64,000 bases of DNA from Epiperipatus broadwayi (lineage: Eukaryota; Onychophora; Udeonychophora; Euonychophora; Peripatidae): the NCBI GenBank assembly GCA_028023455.1, contig JAQFVV010000141.1:3206080-3270079 (forward strand), in the 5' to 3' direction. Positions 61,481-64,000 of this stretch are shown piece by piece. Under the pieces are notes generated by a model that saw only the letters and a list, made by a program, of their open reading frames with translations, did no database searches and was not told the origin of the DNA. Position numbers and translations under genes: made by a program. Every line of letters starts with the position of its first letter. The first letter of the stretch is position 1.

Positions 61481-62392
61481 CTATCTTTTAAATATGTCCG
61501 GTGGTTCCTTCTTTCTTTCTACTAATTCACTAACATAAACTAACTTTCCTCTCTTATCGGTTCCGCTTATATATTTTATTGCTTTATCTCTTTCTCTCTC
61601 TGTTCTGTTTTCGACTTCGTAACTCAGAAAACCTTTATACCTAGACAAACTCCGAATTACTTCAATCTGGGAATATTTTTTTCTACGCTTTCTCTTTGAT
61701 TTACATCTCCGTTTAAAATGAACATGAACTTTTACTTTAACCTTTTTAAATTTTTGTAAAAACTTTTCAACGCTATCTTCTACCTTGAACTTATGTCTCT
61801 CTTCTATTTCTTGATCTATGTTTTCCTCTGTCTTAGCACTATCCTGTTCTGCTTTAATTTCTATTTCAGTCTTCTCTGTTTCAACACTATCTAGTTCTAC
61901 CTCAATTTCTATATCTTTCATGACCTCAACTTCCTGACTTTCTTCGTTCAAATCTTTCACTACAGCTTCTATGGCTATATGATTCATTTCTACTTCATCT
62001 ATTATTTCACCCCTCATTTCCTTCATTTCTCTAATTTCCGCTCTGAGTTCATTAATTTCTCCTTTAACCTGACTAATTTCTGCCTTCAATTCTGCTTTGA
62101 ATTCTTCTTTAAGCTCTTGTTGGCTTTGCTCAAATTTCTGACACAATTCTTGTTGACTTTGTTTAATTTCTTGACGCATTTCTTTTATCAATTCTGCTTT
62201 GAATTCAGCTTTAAGCTCCCGTTGGCTCTGTTCAAATTTTTGACATAATTCTTCTTTAAACTCTTGCATCATATTCATCATCATTTTCATCATCATTTGC
62301 GTTTCAGATACTTCTTCTTTTTCCACTAACTGGGGATTTTTAAAATATATTGGGCTTTCTTTCGGATTCATTTTCGAAAATTTCAATTTCAA
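61481..62392 (-). CDS. Coiled-coil Gag-like protein of the LTR element
   Basis: Intact 303-codon frame starting MKLKFSKMNPKESPIYF, about 350 bases after the primer site. Residues 30-150 are almost purely helical and charged, with Met-rich MMMKMMMNMMQEF and a repeated block of about 38 residues containing ELCQKFEQSQ(R/Q)ELK. An acidic stretch (about 150-205) is followed by a basic cluster FKRRCKSKRKRRKKYSQ and a C-terminal tail. No zinc knuckle, protease or polymerase motif is visible. Being the only gene between two LTRs, a Gag-like packaging or oligomerising role is inferred from position; no homologue is recognised. Confidence 0.7.
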   Translation of the reverse strand: MKLKFSKMNPKESPIYFKNPQLVEKEEVSETQMMMKMMMNMMQEFKEELCQKFEQSQRELKAEFKAELIKEMRQEIKQSQQELCQKFEQSQQELKEEFKAELKAEISQVKGEINELRAEIREMKEMRGEIIDEVEMNHIAIEAVVKDLNEESQEVEVMKDIEIEVELDSVETEKTEIEIKAEQDSAKTEENIDQEIEERHKFKVEDSVEKFLQKFKKVKVKVHVHFKRRCKSKRKRRKKYSQIEVIRSLSRYKGFLSYEVENRTERERDKAIKYISGTDKRGKLVYVSELVERKKEPPDIFKR

Positions 62393-62716
62393 AGTACTAG
62401 CGCTTATGTTATTAAACTAAATTTAAATACAACTTATTTATTTATTTTTTCTTACTAATACGGAGACTCACGTTAACTCCAGCTTTTTGTCCTTTTCACT
62501 ACCCGCTCTTAATTGCTTTAACTCTGCCCATAACACCCTATTGACTCTGATTTGATAGCATAAATGTCAAAATCTCTTTTCATTTCGAAAAAAAAAAAAA
62601 GTTTTTGGTCAATTCTTTTTTAAAATTAAAACACTTTTACATACGTAATTTAACTTTTTAGATTTTTATTTTCAACAAGAACAAAGTATTTAATTAACTG
62701 TCATTTATGACAAGTT
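62393..62716. other. Leader region of the LTR element
   Basis: Lies between the Gag-like start and the primer-binding site in element orientation. An A13 run is at about 62588. No frame recognised. Confidence 0.5.
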
Positions 62717-62738
62717 CATCCCACGTTGGGTAAAGCCA
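62717..62738 (-). promoter_or_regulatory. Primer-binding site resembling tRNA-Lys
   Basis: Minus strand reads TGGCTTTACCCAACGTGGGA one base after the 5' LTR, matching TGG and CCCAACGTGGG of the tRNA-Lys type with a small insertion between. Confidence 0.65.
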
Positions 62739-62739
62739 T

Positions 62740-64000
62740 TGAACCTTATTCGAATATGTGGATTCGAAACACCAGGCCTCTTGGGCAGAGAAGAACATAC
62801 TCAGAGAGTATGTATGCCCAAACAATAGCTATAAAGTATATAACTAATGTTACATTTCCAGGACATAACTTCTTCTCGACTGTTGAGTTCAACACCAAGT
62901 TCAAAGCACTTTTTTGTTTGTGTATAAACACGGGCACCAGCTGCTTATTCTAAAAGAATAGACAACGCACTTTGAATAGTGGCAACTAGCCCAATGCCTA
63001 AATCCATGACTAGCTCAGTTGTTTGTAATCAGTAATAGATTATACTTCATTAGTGGTTAAAAGACTTGATAAAGGAATTAATAAAAAGAATTGACCGACA
63101 AATAAAGTTTAATTTTAAAGATAATTTATTAACTAACATTTATTTACTAAATTTAAACATTTTATAATTCTAATAAAACACACGCATATTTTAAATTAAC
63201 ATTTCTAAATAGTCTAAATATTCCTATAGATTCAATAACAGAACACTCTAATTTCATTAATAAATATTGGTAGAATGATCATGCACATATTAACTAATGC
63301 ACACACATAATAATGATAATAAAGGACTACATAGCATTTGAAATTTAATCACACACATATCAATAGTTCATTTATGTGTGATATCGAGTTCATATAATTA
63401 GACTCTTGGAGGATTCGCACGAATTAATGAAATGCAATGGCTATTACAGTATAAACGAAAATAAGCAAATGTTTTACCTAGGATTTTGATCATAGATTTA
63501 ACACTTTGTTTTTTCCAGTATGAATGGTTCCAGTATGAATGCTTCCAGCTGGCTGGGACGTTTCCTTGCTGAGTTTCCTGATTTTCACGATTATTACTAT
63601 CGAAGACAATTAGATACGGATGGAGATTTTCTAAGATGTTAAGCTGACATTATTTCACGGGCAGATCTGCTGTTTTCATCGGACATCTGGGCTGGAGGTG
63701 AACGCGCGTTCCAAAATTTTCTCAGCACTGCATTTTGTTTTTTAGCTGACTCAATTAATTTCCGAACTTCACTCTCAATAACTTTGTGAACTGATCTCAC
63801 TCAATTAATTTGTGGAATTGATTACTGTCCGATAAAAAAGGTCTATTTATACCTGTGCCTTGTTGTCTTTCTGATATCTCTGGCAAAGATCTGTTGTCGA
63901 ATTCCTTATCAATTAATCCTTTGATAAACGTGTTTTGGAAGATTGCTTAATTAGTAATAGCCATGCAGAGATGTTGTTTTATTTTATAAATAGCCATTGC
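62740..64000 (-). repeat. 5' LTR of the non-autonomous element (partial)
   Basis: Collinear with 58512-59780 and cut by the window end. It should hold the element promoter in minus orientation. Confidence 0.92.

Larger units (their letters stand above)
58512..64000 (-). mobile_element. Non-autonomous LTR retrotransposon, runs off the window
   Basis: Left LTR 58512-60099 (1.59 kb) is repeated from 62740 to the window end. The 2.6 kb interior carries one long minus-strand frame and no reverse transcriptase or integrase. In element orientation the LTR begins TGTAATGTACC and ends TTCA. A polypurine tract and a tRNA-Lys-like primer site stand at the expected borders. It probably depends on a Gypsy-type partner for copying. 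Confidence 0.9.

Overview
The window looks like intergenic or intronic DNA from a repeat-rich, very AT-rich animal genome. The species cannot be fixed from the sequence. Long (TA)n and (ATT)n microsatellites, several LINE clades side by side, Ty3/Gypsy LTR elements and many Penelope-like (GIY-YIG) fragments are typical of invertebrates such as molluscs or cnidarians; that placement is inference. No intact host gene was recognised. Almost every longer reading frame belongs to a transposable element, and most carry stops or frameshifts.

Layout: 0.5-2.2 kb holds two foldback (inverted plus direct) repeats. 2.7-6.2 kb is lower-copy DNA with one possible first exon (3389-3432) and an array of four hairpins (4625-4811). 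6.46-14.30 kb is a Ty3/Gypsy element on the minus strand with 1.8 kb LTRs, a tRNA-Lys-like primer site, a polypurine tract and a textbook -1 frameshift site between gag-pro and pol. 14.33-15.13 kb is a Penelope-like hairpin. 15.18-17.98 kb is a repeat whose second copy lies at 42.75-48.41 kb. 19.47-20.80 kb is a second Penelope-like hairpin and 20.81-21.96 kb another foldback. 23.3-23.8 kb is a decayed RTE LINE. 25.1-26.36 kb is a plus-strand Jockey/CR1-like LINE meeting, tail to tail, a minus-strand two-ORF LINE (26.64-33.66 kb) that is split by an LTR-like repeat (30.44-32.38 kb). 34.1-35.26 kb is a second copy of that LINE family. 36.15-36.76 kb is a third Penelope-like locus. 37.44-38.35 kb is a compound minisatellite. 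38.76-40.84 kb is a second LTR-like copy.

42.75-48.41 kb repeats the 15-18 kb unit but carries two extra foldback insertions with 11 and 14 bp target-site duplications, so the copy at 15-18 kb serves as the empty site. 48.5-49.06 kb is a fourth Penelope-like fragment. 49.35-52.17 kb is a nearly full-length RTE/BovB-like LINE on the minus strand. 54.54-54.61 kb is a perfect 68 bp palindrome. 55.59-56.41 kb is a fifth Penelope-like fragment between inverted ends. 56.40-58.34 kb is a direct duplication of about 0.9 kb. 58.51-64.00 kb is a non-autonomous LTR element encoding only a coiled-coil Gag-like protein and running off the window.

The strongest common theme is fold-back architecture. Four of five Penelope-like loci consist of a 3' endonuclease end plus an inverted partial copy of the same end, with 3' ends outward and (TA)n nearby. 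Several non-coding repeats show the related pattern of one inverted unit plus two direct units. The most unexpected signal is the 4.6-4.8 kb hairpin array, where stems differ between units but pairing is kept.
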